Source of the DNA: Adineta steineri
Taxonomy: Eukaryota > Rotifera > Eurotatoria > Adinetida > Adinetidae
Reading direction: 5' to 3'
DNA length: 64,000 nucleotides
NCBI GenBank assembly: GCA_905250115.1
Contig: CAJNOI010000162.1
Span: 62,001-126,000 of the forward strand
A program made the translations under genes and the position numbers. Positions within the stretch are counted from its first letter, which is position 1; each line of letters opens with the position of its first letter. The notes under the pieces were generated by a model. The model searched no databases and was not told where the DNA came from. It worked only from the letters and a program-made list of their open reading frames with translations. Below, in pieces: positions 33,632 through 46,197 of this stretch.

Positions 33632-36600
33632 TATTATCTGCCCATGTAAAAAAAACAAGATTATAATAGTACCATTATAACTGATTTTTCTAATCTTTTT
33701 TTACATAAGTGAATTAGTAAAACTGTTAATTATTTTTTTTATTTCATTATTTGAGTCGGAGAAAGAAAAATCATTTATATAAAAATATAGTACAGATGCG
33801 TTTCTCAACGAAGAATATAGACGATAAATATATTTATACAAGTAATGCGCGCACGAAGACTCGCTCAGCTCTTTCCTGTAGAAATAGTATTCATAATAGA
33901 GCGAAAGACTTTCTTTAGAAGACTGTTCCTTATCTACAAAATGGTTCTCAAAAGACAATTTATGTTTGCAACACTCTTCTCTACGAGATAGAGAATAATA
34001 TATTTGAGCAAATTCTGATGAAATATTTTCAACATATGTTTTAAATAATAACGACAAATATCATTAGTGTGCTGCTAATGGAATTTTTTTCTCAAACATT
34101 ATATAATAAATATTATTGTTTTTATAGTTTTTTTTTTGTATTTCCTGACTTTATGAAATGTGTTAAAATCATAAAAGATAAACGAATCAAGTAAATATTC
34201 AAACTTGTTTTATACTAAGGGGAAAAGTCATGTCTTTTTTCTTTTGTAAAATTATTATTAGAATCAACGTAAAAAGTATAATAAAATATTGTAATTAATA
34301 AAAAAAATCTGTTTGAGAGTATGAGTGTGCCTGTGAACAAACTTAATAATATTTCAAGATCATATTCTTTGTTAAAAAAATATTTCTGTATATTATTCAT
34401 TTTAAACCTTCACCAGGGAAGGGGACGGTTAGCTGACCATGCCCATATCTTCTTTTAAAATAAATATCATATATTTTCTTTTATTTATGTAATACTGAAA
34501 ACAATCTAAGTTATTTTCTATAGATTTTGTTTAAATACAATATGTATTATTTGGATTAAAGAAAAAACAAAGTTTTCCATTGTATTAATTCATAATCTAG
34601 AATTAATCATACAATCGAAAGAATATATAGTAAAACATTTCTTATGTAAATATCTTCGAGATTTTCAAACAAAATATTTATTTTGAGATATGTTTTATAT
34701 TATATTCTAATAATAGACAAAACTCAAGTTTAGAATGGATAAACATGTTTATTAAGAAAAACTTTTTTTCTCTTTATACTTCTGTTCGAAAATGAAGAAG
34801 AATTTATTTCAATACAACTAATACCAATATAATCTCCTTAAATATTCTCAAATGTCACTTGAATTTTATTCAACTCAAGGTAAAATAATACTTAGACTAA
34901 AATAGAACTTTAATATCTGTTCTTATATCATATTAAATGAATTCTTTAACATAAGATAGAATTTATTTAAAATTCTATTTTTATTTTCTATTAAATATCA
35001 AATAACAAGAATTGCTTTTCATTAATATTTTAGTCTTTTGAGTATTATCTATATAACTTTTTAGTTTTCTTTTTTGAATGTTTCAACTGAATAATTATTT
35101 TAATTTAACAAATTTTTACATAAAAAATATCATCGACATAATAATTATTCTCGATGTGAATGAATATTAGAAATATTATTTACTAAAATATGCGAGAATC
35201 AATAACTACATATCACTCTTTTAATAAAAAAAACTTGACTCAGAAATTTTTCAAACTAATGATACCATTCAAATCCTCACTCTCGAAAACCTCTGACCTT
35301 TAATCTGTAATAAAAAAAAGATAAACATAATAAGTCATTTGAATTTTTTCATATCACTTTTCGTACAATCGAATAAACTATACATGCTGATATATATATA
35401 TAAAATAAAAAAACATTTTCAGACATTTATTTTCTGTGAATATGCTGAGAGGTAACACTTTTTCGAGATATTTTCTTTCGATTAGAGGAAATATCATTCG
35501 AATATAGGGGTAGAATTTTTGATGATACAGATTTGAAAAACAAAAATTAAGATAAAACTATTGAGTTTTAAGTGAAATATATGTAAAACAAAACTGTGCA
35601 AATATTTTCGGATACCCGTTATAAATGAGACAGATGATTCAGAAGAATACTCCTAATATTTTAAAATTGACCTCTTTCTATGAATATACTCTTCGACATC
35701 ATTTCCAGTTAAGTATTCACAAAAGCCTAAATAAAATACTTCAATTTGAAATTGAGCTCGAGTTTAGTCGATGCATTTTCATGAAAACAAAATATTTCGT
35801 CATGGTTTTACAATTCATTAGAAAGCTATCACGTTCGAATCAGAACCTTATGATTAAAACTCTTTGAATATAAATTTTCAATTTCTAATCTATTCAATGA
35901 AAGACATTAATAAATAGGATAGAAGAAAAAAAAAAGGCAACCTAATCATATCAGATGTAGAAATATTAGAAAAATATGATTAAGAAAACATTTTAACAAT
36001 ATTCAATAATTATACCAATTTCTCTTTCTTTTTGAATTCTCATAATAAGTTATTCTTTACAAATATGTTGTGATTGTTATCGTACAAAATTACATTATTT
36101 ACTAGCAATACAATTCCATGTGTTCTACAACGATGAAAATGCGACGCAGTTACGCGTAGTTAATATAGCAAAACTCAGTTTTTTATACTAAGATATTATT
36201 GATGGCCTGAACACAGCATTGTCTGTATATTACAACTAATTAGAAATCTAAAACATGTTTATAAATAAATAACTATGCATATAAAATGTTTATATGCATA
36301 GTTAACATAAATGGAACATGAGTGATTTAAATGTTTAATATATGTTTACACTTTGTTGAAGTAGAAAATGAAATCAGTAAAAATTATAATAGCTATTAGA
36401 ATAAGTGTAAAGAACAAACACTTCTGTATATAAAATGTTTTTATACTCTAATATGTCTAATGCAATTCACATCGTTATATCTTTTACAAGAAGAATTTAT
36501 ATAAAAAAAAGAAAATGAGCATTATACTTCTCTTTTCACATATTTTCAAGTCTTTTTTATCGCATCAAGTTCATACGATACATTTCTAAGTTTTATAAAT

Positions 36601-36646
36601 TGATACAAATGTGAGAGAAATTTTTCTAATTGATTCATTCTATAAC
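33632..36646. other. 3-kb gene-poor AT-rich region
   Basis: Upstream of the second receptor copy. Several short ORFs (for example 33701-34057 minus and 35625-35867 plus) have no domain and biased AT composition. A worn one-sided motif GAGAGTATGAGTGTGCCTG lies near 34315. No repeats of note and no gene supported. Confidence 0.45.
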
Positions 36647-37764
36647 ATGTTCTCGACAATAAAAATTATTTTTCTTATTTCTCACATAATATTATCGATG
36701 ACAACGCCTGTTACTGTATACAAAAATGCCGTTTTTGATCCAATTGATACACATTATTTGTTGAGTAATCTCTCGTCAATCAGTTCGGCTGACGAATGCC
36801 TCTGTCAATGCTATAATAGTATGATCTGTGTCACGGCTAATTACTTCGATGCTACTCATGAATGTATACTTTTCTTTGCACAGTTAAATCAAGGACAATT
36901 ACGATTGGCATCGAATACTGTTAACACAACTGTTTACTCTTTTGGAAACAATAGTAACAAAAGTGAGTAAAAAATATATTTTATATAATTCAATTGATTC
37001 ATAACAGATATTTTTTAACAGTGCGCAAGTAATTGTATAGGTTTTCATACAGCATAAGTGAAGCATAATGAGAGGATTATTCTCTTCTTAGACTTTTCAT
37101 TTCTGTTTTTCGATCACTGGTTTATTCGTTTTCATTCTTCAGTTAAATAATTTTTTTTCTAATTTATATTATATCTATAAAAAAATTCAATTTGTTTTTG
37201 ATCAAACTAGATGTGACATATTTCAAACAAACGAATGAGAATGTGTACGACATATGGAATACAACTGCTGGTAGTGATAGTATATATGCAGTATCTGGTT
37301 ATTTCGTTGGTTCGTATTGGCCAGGGCAACCAGCACAAGCCGCATTTGATGGCAATTTAACTACAGTAGCTTGCAATTACGGAGCATGCAGTTACGGTTC
37401 TGCATCACAGACATGTGGAGAAAACACTGGTTTTTATCTGACAGTGAATAGTGGGCCAAAAGTTCTTACAGGATTCTATATGGGTTCAGCTTCGGAGTCA
37501 TGGACTCGAGTGCGTGATCCAATAACAATTACTATTGAGGGCAGCAATTCAAATGGATTGGCTCTTACACTTGGCTCCAGCTGGACTTTGATGTATAATG
37601 GTTCTGCAGGGTTCGTGACGGATCCTGGACGATCAGCTTGGGGCACATTGCAGTTAATTCCATATCCTTCAATCGCATTTGCAAGCTATCGTCTACTTGT
37701 CACATCAAAAGAAGGTATTGAGAGTTGTGCATCATATAGTGAAATTCTGTTTTTTATGTATTAG
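36647..37764 (+). CDS. secreted PAN-like plus F5/8 (discoidin)-like protein
   Basis: Two exons, 36647-36962 and 37211-37764, give 289 aa. The first ATG in frame (36647) opens a signal peptide (MFSTIKIIFLISHIILSM). Residues about 20-100 are PAN/apple-like (SADECLCQCYNSMICVTANY, ATHECILF). Exon 2 is a beta-rich domain of about 185 aa resembling the F5/8 type C/discoidin fold: AAFDGNLTT, GFYLTVNSGPKVLTGFYM, R.PITITIEGSN, SYRLLVTSK, YSEILFF. Such modules bind sugars or lipids. The layout of signal peptide, PAN-like exon and a swapped binding domain also occurs in the two FG-GAP genes in this window. Confidence 0.7.
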
Positions 37765-38131
37765 TATCTATACAATTTATTATATCTCTTAATCCATTCA
37801 AAACGATCTAATTTTCCTGAAAAAACAACTTTAACACGTTCATATGTACTTATCCTCAATACATACAATAGTTGGTCTTTTCAACATATGAAAGCATTCA
37901 TTTGTTCTTTTATGTCGTCTGTATCACTATATAGATGGTCGTTTTTCATATCGAAATAAATAATTATTCATATCTATTTTCATTTTTTATATGCATTACG
38001 CAGCCAGAACGAGATTTTCTTTCATGTGCATCAAAACAACTGAAGCTTTTAGCTAATTAACATATTATCTAAAGAAATCAATACTGAAAATGCGGCAAAC
38101 TCACTGATTGATGTGATTTCTTTGAATAATG

Positions 38132-38190
38132 ATTTGAGGGTGAATTTCAGTCCTAAAGACTTCAACATTTGCACACTCACACCCACTCAC
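38132..38190. repeat. telomere-like hairpin 12 (imperfect)
   Basis: A short left arm TTTGAGGGTG and a longer right arm CACACTCACACCCACTCAC. Confidence 0.55.
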
Positions 38191-38318
38191 TTATAACTTT
38201 TAATTTTTCTCCTACTTTTTCATGGCAGTTACAAGTAAGTCCAATCTTATTCTTAATTTCTAATTAATATTTTGTTTTTCTACTTCTCTCTCGTACTTAT
38301 AGGAAAGTCCTATCTCAG

Positions 38319-38381
38319 TTGAGAGTGGGTGTGGGCGTGGGTATATCTATCTTCCTTTAATTCACACTATTAAGTATCTTA
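38319..38381. repeat. telomere-like hairpin 13 (one strong arm)
   Basis: A strong left arm TTGAGAGTGGGTGTGGGCG followed by GTGGG. The right side, TTCACACTATTAA, is eroded. Confidence 0.5.
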
Positions 38382-39020
38382 ACATGATATCTAAATTAAA
38401 GATACATATAAGGCTCTTGATCCTGTTTTGAGTATTCATAAAATATTATTTAATTAAATTCAAATATATTTTGATCATAGTGAAAGTCAGGTATTGATTT
38501 AATTAAGAGCAATATTAATACAGTCATTCGAAATAAATAACTTGTACGAAGAAGTTTCAGCTAAACATAAATTAACAATAAGTGTCGTTAGAACTGTACG
38601 ACAGATTTTATCAAATATAATAAGAGAAGTATAATGATCAAAATTAGTATCGAAAAGAATAAACCATGATTCAATATTTTATTTAGTAATAAAATAACAT
38701 TTTGTAATTAACAAGGATTTGTCTATCAGTATTATTTTATTCTTTGAGGGTAGAAGGAAAAAAAGTTCTGTTTCATGTAAAAACAGATAAATAGATGAAA
38801 AAAGAATAACTGAAATGTTGATCATCGGCATAAAACAAATTATACGCTAAAGAAATATTAAAATTACAAAATATTTCTACATTTATGATCGAACTAATTA
38901 TGTTAGACACTGATTTATTTATTTATAAAATAATTAAAATCCACTAGGAAATGTCAGACATTACAAATCACACATCAAAATTCATATTTATAACTGTGTT
39001 TCGACGAACACAAAACTGAT

Positions 39021-39938
39021 TTATGCCAATACTGGAACAACTGTTTCTGATCGTAAACTTAATTTTTTCATAATTAATTTTTTAAGTGGATCTGTAAATT
39101 GAAATAAAGCAATCATTACACATGCTAATGCAAAATCAATAAATATAAAAGCAATACGAAAATGATATTTCGGTGCTTGATTAAAAAATGACATAAACAT
39201 AAATAATGCATATGGAAAATCAATTACAAATAATATTAATAAAAGTATTACAGTACGACGGAACATTTTTAATTCACGTTGTGCACGTGATATTGTATTA
39301 ACAGATGTTGAACGTCGATTTATTTCATTAACATATCGAACTAATCTCCAATAAATCAATAAAGTTAAGACAATAGGAAGTATATAAACGGAAAATGCAA
39401 CAAAATTAAGTTGAACTGAGAGTCTAAGTGGTATTTGACATATTTGATTGTCAACATTATAAGTTATATCACCAGTAAATATAAATGCAATAGGAAATAT
39501 AAATGCATAAATCCATGATAGACCAATAAGATAAGCTTGATTTTGTAATCTTTGCCAAAATAAACGAGACGGGTACACGACAATAATATACCGATGAAGT
39601 GCTTGTAATAAAAATGAATAATTAAGTACAGCACAAGAAACATATGTTAAATAACCACCAACTATACAAAATGAATTTGGATATTGAATTTGTTTAAGAT
39701 CATTATTTAATGCAGATAGAGTTATAACAAGTCTATCACTACCTAAAATAAATTGTGCTAAACATGAATTAGCAACAAGCATCATTGGAACTGTATGACA
39801 TGTTCTATCAATTAAAATAATTAATAAAAATATTAAAACTGGTATTATAACAAATATAAGGCATATAATCATGAGAATATCTAATGGAATAAACCATGGT
39901 TCAATATTTATTGTAGATGAATTATTGTCATACATCAT
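39021..39938 (-). CDS. rhodopsin-like (class A) seven-TM receptor
   Basis: The first true ATG is at 39938 (the frame extends upstream only without an ATG), giving 305 aa. The short N-terminus has an N-glycosylation site (NNSST). Seven hydrophobic segments follow: LDILMIICLIFVIIPV, MMLVANSCLAQFILG, YLTYVSCAVLNYSFLLQAL, the QAYLIGLSWIYAFIFP region, FVAFSVYILPIVLTLLIYW, RTVILLLILFVIDFPYALF and IAFIFIDFALACVMIALF. The third helix ends HRYIIVVYP in the DRY position, and a Cys in the third-helix region faces one in the second extracellular loop (NQICQIP). The intracellular C-tail is short and basic. The ligand is unknown. As I recall, such short orphan GPCRs are numerous in bdelloids. Confidence 0.8.
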   Translation of the reverse strand: MMYDNNSSTINIEPWFIPLDILMIICLIFVIIPVLIFLLIILIDRTCHTVPMMLVANSCLAQFILGSDRLVITLSALNNDLKQIQYPNSFCIVGGYLTYVSCAVLNYSFLLQALHRYIIVVYPSRLFWQRLQNQAYLIGLSWIYAFIFPIAFIFTGDITYNVDNQICQIPLRLSVQLNFVAFSVYILPIVLTLLIYWRLVRYVNEINRRSTSVNTISRAQRELKMFRRTVILLLILFVIDFPYALFMFMSFFNQAPKYHFRIAFIFIDFALACVMIALFQFTDPLKKLIMKKLSLRSETVVPVLA

Positions 39939-40236
39939 TTGTGAAAGAGAGAAATATCTTCTGATTTTTTTTTTGATAAAATGAGATTCGCTCTTTCTCA
40001 CTAATCCGTAATGAGTTATTTTTGGTTTGAATATTAACTCAATATGTAATCCTTTTCAAAAGTTTTATCAACGGATGTCATTATATAGTTTCTAGCAGTA
40101 ATTACAAATGAAAAAATATACGTCAATGCTTGTTTTTCTTCTAATACTAAAAATAGATAAATGAGACGACCTCCTATGAAGTAAAAAATTTCAATACATG
40201 AAAAGTAAGAGATATTTGAAAGTATATATAGATTTT

Positions 40237-43200
40237 TCAAAGGTCCACAATCGATGATTTCTCGCTTGGACGAAGAAATTTGATGATTGCAGGAATATTG
40301 ATTGTATTCCATTCAATATTTGCATTGATTCTCTGGATCGATAGGTGAAATTGTCGACGTATCGTACCTGGATACAGTGACATTAATATTTAGAGAAATA
40401 ATATGATAGAAATTGATTTTCTTTTACCTTTATCAATGATCGTATCAGCAAATGCTTTAAATTCATCACGCTGTCGAGTGGTGACAAAACGACTGGAGAC
40501 TGCGTCGATGATTCTTTTTAAACCACTTCCTGATTTTCCCCATTTAGAAACAAGTTTCGGCCAGTTGTCACGAATCCAGTTCCACACTATTTGATTTGCT
40601 TGCGGTGAACGAGCGACTTTTGATATGGACGATATCAAGTTCTGATTACGAATGATCGATTCATTCTCGAGATGTTTATTTAGAAACCAAAGAATACGTG
40701 CAGGATCTTGTGTGCAAGAAAGTCCTTCAAGTAGATTCGATGCTTCACTCATAATGGATTCGTTTTGAAGACGAGTCCACAAAAAAGAGAATTCTGATCG
40801 TGAGCCTGTTCGAGCAACTGTACAGTAAACAATCAAGCGAAGGTCAGCCGGAATGGGATTCAGTGTAGGATTCATAGTCCAGTTTTGATAGAGACTACGT
40901 GCTGCATCAATGCAACTTTGGTGGCCGTAACGGCAGACAGTCGATAAAATATTTGGTTGTAGTAGAGCTGGAAGCCATTCAGTGGATTGATTAACAGGAA
41001 TCCATCCAATTTGATCGTAGATCGGAAGAATCAATTCCAGAAAATATTGTTGTACATCAGCTAAAATATCGTGTTCACCAAGTAATAATTCTTGTTGATT
41101 CATTGCAGCAAGCGCTATTGTCCATGGGACCAATGCAGTTTCGTTCTTTAAATATCTAATCAATTCGTATGCGTCAGTTATATTAGCCAAGGCAGCGCGT
41201 GACAAAGCAAAGATATCATCGATAAGCGCTGCTCGACTAGCAGTTGGAATATGTGTATGGTTGCTCTGAAGTTGGTTTAGAATGAGACGAAAATTTTGTG
41301 AATCATACTTTGTACGATAGATACCAAGATAGTCGGGATTGGCTAGAATCCAATCTGAGTTCGATGTAGTAATTGACAACGTAGCTGATGTATTATTGAA
41401 CCATAGAATCTCATTTACTTGATTCAAAGTTCTATCAAAGTATTTAAATGGAATCCACCATGGATTTCGCTCGATATTCGTCGCTGGAAGAAGGCTAAAA
41501 GGCTTTTGACTAATCATTATATAACTTCCGACTCCTTCCTGATCAGATGTGCTATAAATTCGATTAATTTCCACAACTGGATAGCCTGCTTGACGTGTCC
41601 ATCCATGCATAACTTGTTCAATGTTAATTGTATTGTTTGCCGCTTCGTTCAAGTATCTCCATAAGTCCTTTTCTGTTGCTGAACTAAAATTCAACGCTGT
41701 TACATATAGCTGAAGGCCTTCTTGAAAGATTCGAGCACCTAAAATCATGGACATCATGCGAATCACTGCTGCTCCTTTGTAATAACTAATCGAATCATAC
41801 AATGGAATGATATCTGTCAGGTTGGCTGATTCAATACTCAATGGTCGCGAAGTCGGTAACGAATCGGCTTCCATAAATTTGAAAATCATCTCCACAGGAA
41901 CTTGCTCCTCTAGCATCAGAGAAGGTTGAACATAACTGGATGCCATTGTTTCCATGTAAGTAGCAAAACCTTCCTTCAGCCACCTATGCGACGAAAATAA
42001 AGTAATGAAAGAGAAAAGACAGTGACACTCACAGTTCATTCCACCAAGCGGGGGTCACTAAATTACCCAGCCATTGATGAGCTATTTCATGTACTACCAA
42101 CGTTGTTATGTATTGTTTTATGGAGCTAGATACTATTTTTTCATCGAAAAATATGCCCAAATCATCATATATTAATAAGCCTAAAGAGAAAGAGATAAAT
42201 TCAATTACCGATTTCGATTCTACTATTTTTACCATAGTTTTCCATTGCTTCTCCAGGAAAGTTGATAACATCAAAATGTTCGATTTTTGGTAAGGGATAG
42301 TCAATATTAAAGTATGTATTGAAGAATTCTAACGTTTTGTAGGCGACTTCGTCAGCATAGGTTAGTTGTGAAAGAATATTGGTGCGTCCACACACGCGTG
42401 ATTTAGTATTTTTCGAACCTACAACACGATCGGGTAAACAGGCAAAATCGGCTGTTGGTGCCACGATAAGTGCCAAAAGAAATGTGGACATTTGTAGTGT
42501 TGGAGTAAAATATGAAATAATTCGTCCATCACTGAGTGTTTCCCTTCTTTCAATTTCTCCATTGGACCATGGAGTATATAAAGAATCGTGTACTACGCTC
42601 ATTTTAAAAATAGCCTTACGCGCAGGCTCATCAATACATGGAAGTACACTTCGAGCACTAGTAGGTTCCATACCAGATGTCATAAACATGTTTTTATTCC
42701 CACTACTATCGATATAGTGGTTCATGTAAAACCCATATAATTCACGATTAATATCGCCGGCATAAAAAATTCGAAGTGTATAAGTAGTTCGTGCTATAAA
42801 CATGGATGAAAAGTTGAATATCATAAACTGTGTATAATTATCATAGGACCACGATAGAAAAACAGGAAGCGAGTTGAAGGTTGCATTGACAATTCTTATA
42901 CTTGAATTATCAATGCGCAAGTTTTCCATATGTAAAATCACTTGGTTAGTGTCCTTTAGACATATGAAGTTGTAAAGAAGATCACTTGTGAATGTTTCAT
43001 TGGTCAGATTAGGTGTAATAGTCAAGTGGTAGGATAACTGTTGCAAATCGTCAGGTATGCGTGCGACTGATGAAGCAGTACTATTGGTGATTATTTCAAA
43101 CTGACTATTATTCGTGGTTGATATTGTAGATACTTCATTGATGATATGATTTTGAACTTTTTGTTTAACACCAAAATAAATAGTTAATACTAGTAGCACA

Positions 43201-43325
43201 GTAAAAACAGCGGCAAACATGAATATGACAGACCAGAATAATTTCTTCGACACGTTATAGCTACTTGTACGTGCAAATTTGACATCCGGAGTGTCAAAAA
43301 CAAGGTTTTGCATTTGTTGTTCCAT
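40237..43325 (-). CDS. aminopeptidase N-like M1 zinc ectopeptidase
   Basis: Four exons join in phase (43325-42233, 42180-42033, 41983-40428, 40367-40237) to 975 aa, a normal aminopeptidase N length. It is a type II membrane protein: a cytosolic N-terminus, then a TM anchor at about residues 29-52 (LFWSVIFMFAAVFTVLLVLT), with several N-glycosylation sites in the ectodomain. Zinc ligands are His395 and His399 in VVHEIAHQW and Glu418 in WLKEGFA; the catalytic base is Glu396; the conserved Tyr lies in SISYYKGA. The exopeptidase motif reads GEAMENYG, so the first Gly of GAMEN is Glu359, which could change substrate specificity. The C-terminal exon carries the usual final helices (LSIQRINANIEW). 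It should trim N-terminal residues from peptides at the cell surface. Confidence 0.9.
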
Positions 43326-44313
43326 AGAAATTTAAATAAAAACGATCAGAATGATTTTTTCTTTAGATTAATCATGTTGTTTATTCTAAAAAACTGATAT
43401 ATATATATATATATTCTTTATAGTGTATCGAATTGTATTGGTCTTTCACTTCAACTGCATTTGACCTTCATCTTTCGATCTTGTAATAAGTATCGAACGA
43501 TAAAAAAAAGAGAGAGAATGACTATAGTTATTCGTTCTCTTGTGATACAGTATTCATATGATATTTACGAACGAACTAAACTGCAGAGATTCATTTAACA
43601 TGTTTTATTTTTAGTCATTTTTTGTAACCCTACTCTACAATTAGCACTCAATTTTACTTATGATTTTTTTATAATAAATCGATCGATCTCATCAAATAAA
43701 CCATTATTGTAACGATTTTTGATAGAAAGAGTGTTAGTGTTGGTATTATTATACTTTAGTATATTTTTTCTTACCTACAATCACATCGTTTTCATACAAA
43801 GTGTACACGTGTATACACATCGATCAGAGAGAACGAAAGAAAAGGGCAACAGGGACAGAATAAGATGAAGGCAAAGTATTACATGATTGACTATCGAAAT
43901 GAACGAACCGAATGACTGTGAGGAAACAATTTATCGCATTGAAAAAGTACCTTTTTGTAATTGTGTTTATACTTTATGTATAGTAAAAAACAAAATTTAC
44001 AACAATAGCGAGTAAAAATCATCGAAACGTATGATGAATATAGAAGGTTAAACTTTCGATTTGATATTTGATCGGTATATTGTAATACAATACTTGTTTT
44101 AACAAAATAGTCCGTGCTTAATACAAATCAACCCTCTTCTGTTTCAATTTCTACATATTCTTTTTATCGATTTGTGTTTTGACTATCATCTCAAATTACA
44201 AATGTCGAAAAACTGAATAATATTCATGAGAGATAAATGAGTATATATATTTATGTAGCAGATAGAGATATTAATAAAATTCACACCCTCAAAAACTTGA
44301 AATAACTTAAATT
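43326..44313. other. intergenic region upstream of the aminopeptidase
   Basis: AT-rich, with a short (TA)n run near 43398-43413 and a GTGTACACGTGTATACAC palindrome at about 43801-43818. A half telomere-like motif ACACCCTCAAAAAC lies at 44282, close to the 3' end of the next gene. No gene is seen. Confidence 0.4.
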
Positions 44314-44835
44314 TTATTGTATTGGACAAGCTTGTATAGCTCTTACTTCAACATGAAAATCACAATTTGACCATTGTACAATAGTCATATTTGTCGGTTG
44401 TTCAACAGTTCTATCACAAATAAGTTTCATTCTCATATATCGAGTACGACCAAAACATGGATCACCATTATTTGTTGTCATAAAAACACCTGTTCCTGGT
44501 CCATCTGAATTTTCTGTGTAGGTTGCATTAAGATTGGGCGAAAACGTTGATTTACCATCTAGAAATGCCATTGTAGACCACATTTGAAAGGCACGATTAT
44601 ATTGACAACTCATTTCATACGGAACAATATGTCCATGACATGCTTCTGCTTTAACAATATCACAAAGAGTTAGAGCATAATCGTATTCATCATCACTTCC
44701 AAATAATGTAAATTTACTTAAACGATTCAAATCATATTTTCTAGAGCCAAATGTTTGACGACATGAATCCATCGTACATTTAACAGTATTCAAAACGGCA
44801 AATAATAATATTAAAGTGAAGAAAGAGAAACGCAT
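44314..44835 (-). CDS. small secreted Cys-rich protein, possibly MRH-like
   Basis: Single-exon 173-aa ORF with a clear signal peptide (MRFSFFTLILLFAVLNTVKC). The mature part has eight or so cysteines and the order CRQTFG-YDLNRLSKFT-DYALTLCDIV-CQ-GTGVFM-DPCFG-RMKLICDR-CDFHVEV-ACP. That order recalls the mannose-6-phosphate receptor homology (MRH) fold, in which a C..YDL..L stretch opens the domain and a late G-x-C-R-x-C pattern binds sugar. The match is by pattern only, and the sugar-binding Gln/Arg/Glu/Tyr set cannot be confirmed. It would be a secreted or lysosomal-type lectin-like protein. There is no TM segment. Confidence 0.5.
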   Translation of the reverse strand: MRFSFFTLILLFAVLNTVKCTMDSCRQTFGSRKYDLNRLSKFTLFGSDDEYDYALTLCDIVKAEACHGHIVPYEMSCQYNRAFQMWSTMAFLDGKSTFSPNLNATYTENSDGPGTGVFMTTNNGDPCFGRTRYMRMKLICDRTVEQPTNMTIVQWSNCDFHVEVRAIQACPIQ

Positions 44836-45212
44836 TTGTTTTAGTCTGTAATAACGAAATGAAAACTAAGAACAATTTAAAGTCAATAAAGATAAGAATT
44901 ACGTTTTCTTTTCTCAATTTTTTTTAGTTTTCTGAAACATTATCATATAAAAACACATTTTATCAAAATGAAAAGATAACAAAGAAAATGGTCTACTGTG
45001 ACTACAATATAATCATGAAGATAATTTTATTCTATTCTGTTATATTGACAGTGTAAAAATCACTTCTTAGAGAACATTTATCTATGATGAGAGAGAAATC
45101 AATATGGCAACGGCAAATAATAACGTGTATGTCATTTTTTTTCTACTTTTGGAAGCATATTTTATATTTCACTTTACGATTTTTTTCAATCCAAGAAACT
45201 CGATACTACATT

Positions 45213-45322
45213 TGGCTGTGGATGTGGGAGTTTAAGTTGGCGAAGATGTTGTCGTAAGCGCGAATGTGGTTGAATGGATACGTAGATAAAGAAAAGAGCT
45301 GCCCACTCGCCCACACCCTCAA
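45213..45322. repeat. telomere-like hairpin 14
   Basis: Left GGCTGTGGATGTGGGAG and right CTCGCCCACACCCTCAAG with a long spacer (about 75 bp). Confidence 0.65.
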
Positions 45323-45737
45323 GATATGACAAGCTATTATTAAAGATTCTTTTTTTGTTGATCAATATTAATCTACACATTAATATAGTAAGTGATGAGA
45401 GAAAGAAAGTGCGACTCCCCTTTTGTAAAATTTTTATTTATTTTTTTATCAAAAATCAGTTTTCTATAAAAAAAAGAATACTAAACCAAATTAATTTTCC
45501 CCACATTTTTCTATGCTATTTTTGTGAATCTTCATACATTTCATTATCATTTTTTAAGTGAAAATATTTTGTTTCGATTGATAGTAATTTAAGAGATTTA
45601 ATCAGCCTTAACATGAACTTGCTTTTGCATGCATGTATAATACAAAAGATTTATATGAAAAATATAAATCATTGTTTGAAACGTTTCACAACTATTAAGT
45701 TCATCGTTCTACATGATTTAGTTATTAAAATTTGAAA

Positions 45738-45780
45738 GTATGTGGGTGTTATATAAAGATAATATCCACACCCACACCCT
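45738..45780. repeat. telomere-like hairpin 15 (compact)
   Basis: The left arm GTATGTGGGTGTTAT and the right arm ATATCCACACCCACACCCT with a spacer of under 10 bp. Confidence 0.72.
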
Positions 45781-46197
45781 GGTACAGTGCCGGGTTGTGG
45801 TACTAATGAACATGTTGAAGATATTAGTATTCGTAATCGTTTTGTTAATAGAATAAAAACGACAATAACAACTTTGATGAATAAGCATTGAACATAGATT
45901 ATTTTACACTTCTATCTTTTACGAGAAAAATCACAATACAAGATTCCTGCAACATGCTAATGTTAACTATATTCGAGTAAGATAAATAATGAAATTAATT
46001 AGAGATTACGAATCTACTTTTTCGAACTCTATTTTTATTTTTCTTACAAAAGCTTTTTTGCGATGATTTGAACGAAAAAATCTAATATTTGAGTCATTTT
46101 GACAACATGAAAAAACTCTTGAGAAAAATGCAACTATTATTAAGTTCTATTGTTTATTTTTTAGATTATTTTATTAAAATATTTATTACGATAGAAA

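Larger units (their letters stand above)
37765..39020. other. intergenic region with two weak hairpins
   Basis: AT-rich. Telomere-like inverted motifs lie at 38132-38190 (TTTGAGGGTG against CACACTCACACCCACTCAC) and at 38319-38381 (TTGAGAGTGGGTGTGGGCG with a poor right arm ATTCACACTATTAA). No gene is seen. Confidence 0.45.
44836..46197. other. intergenic region with two hairpins
   Basis: AT-rich sequence between divergent genes, with telomere-like hairpins at 45213-45322 and 45738-45780. The stretch from about 46160 to 46197 reappears almost identically at 49520-49558 in front of the second GT11 copy, so the duplicated unit includes the proximal promoter. Confidence 0.55.

Noticed and set aside
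33701..34057. 118-codon minus-strand ORF upstream of the second receptor copy
   Set aside because: No ATG context, domain or homologue visible; composition like the surrounding AT-rich spacer.
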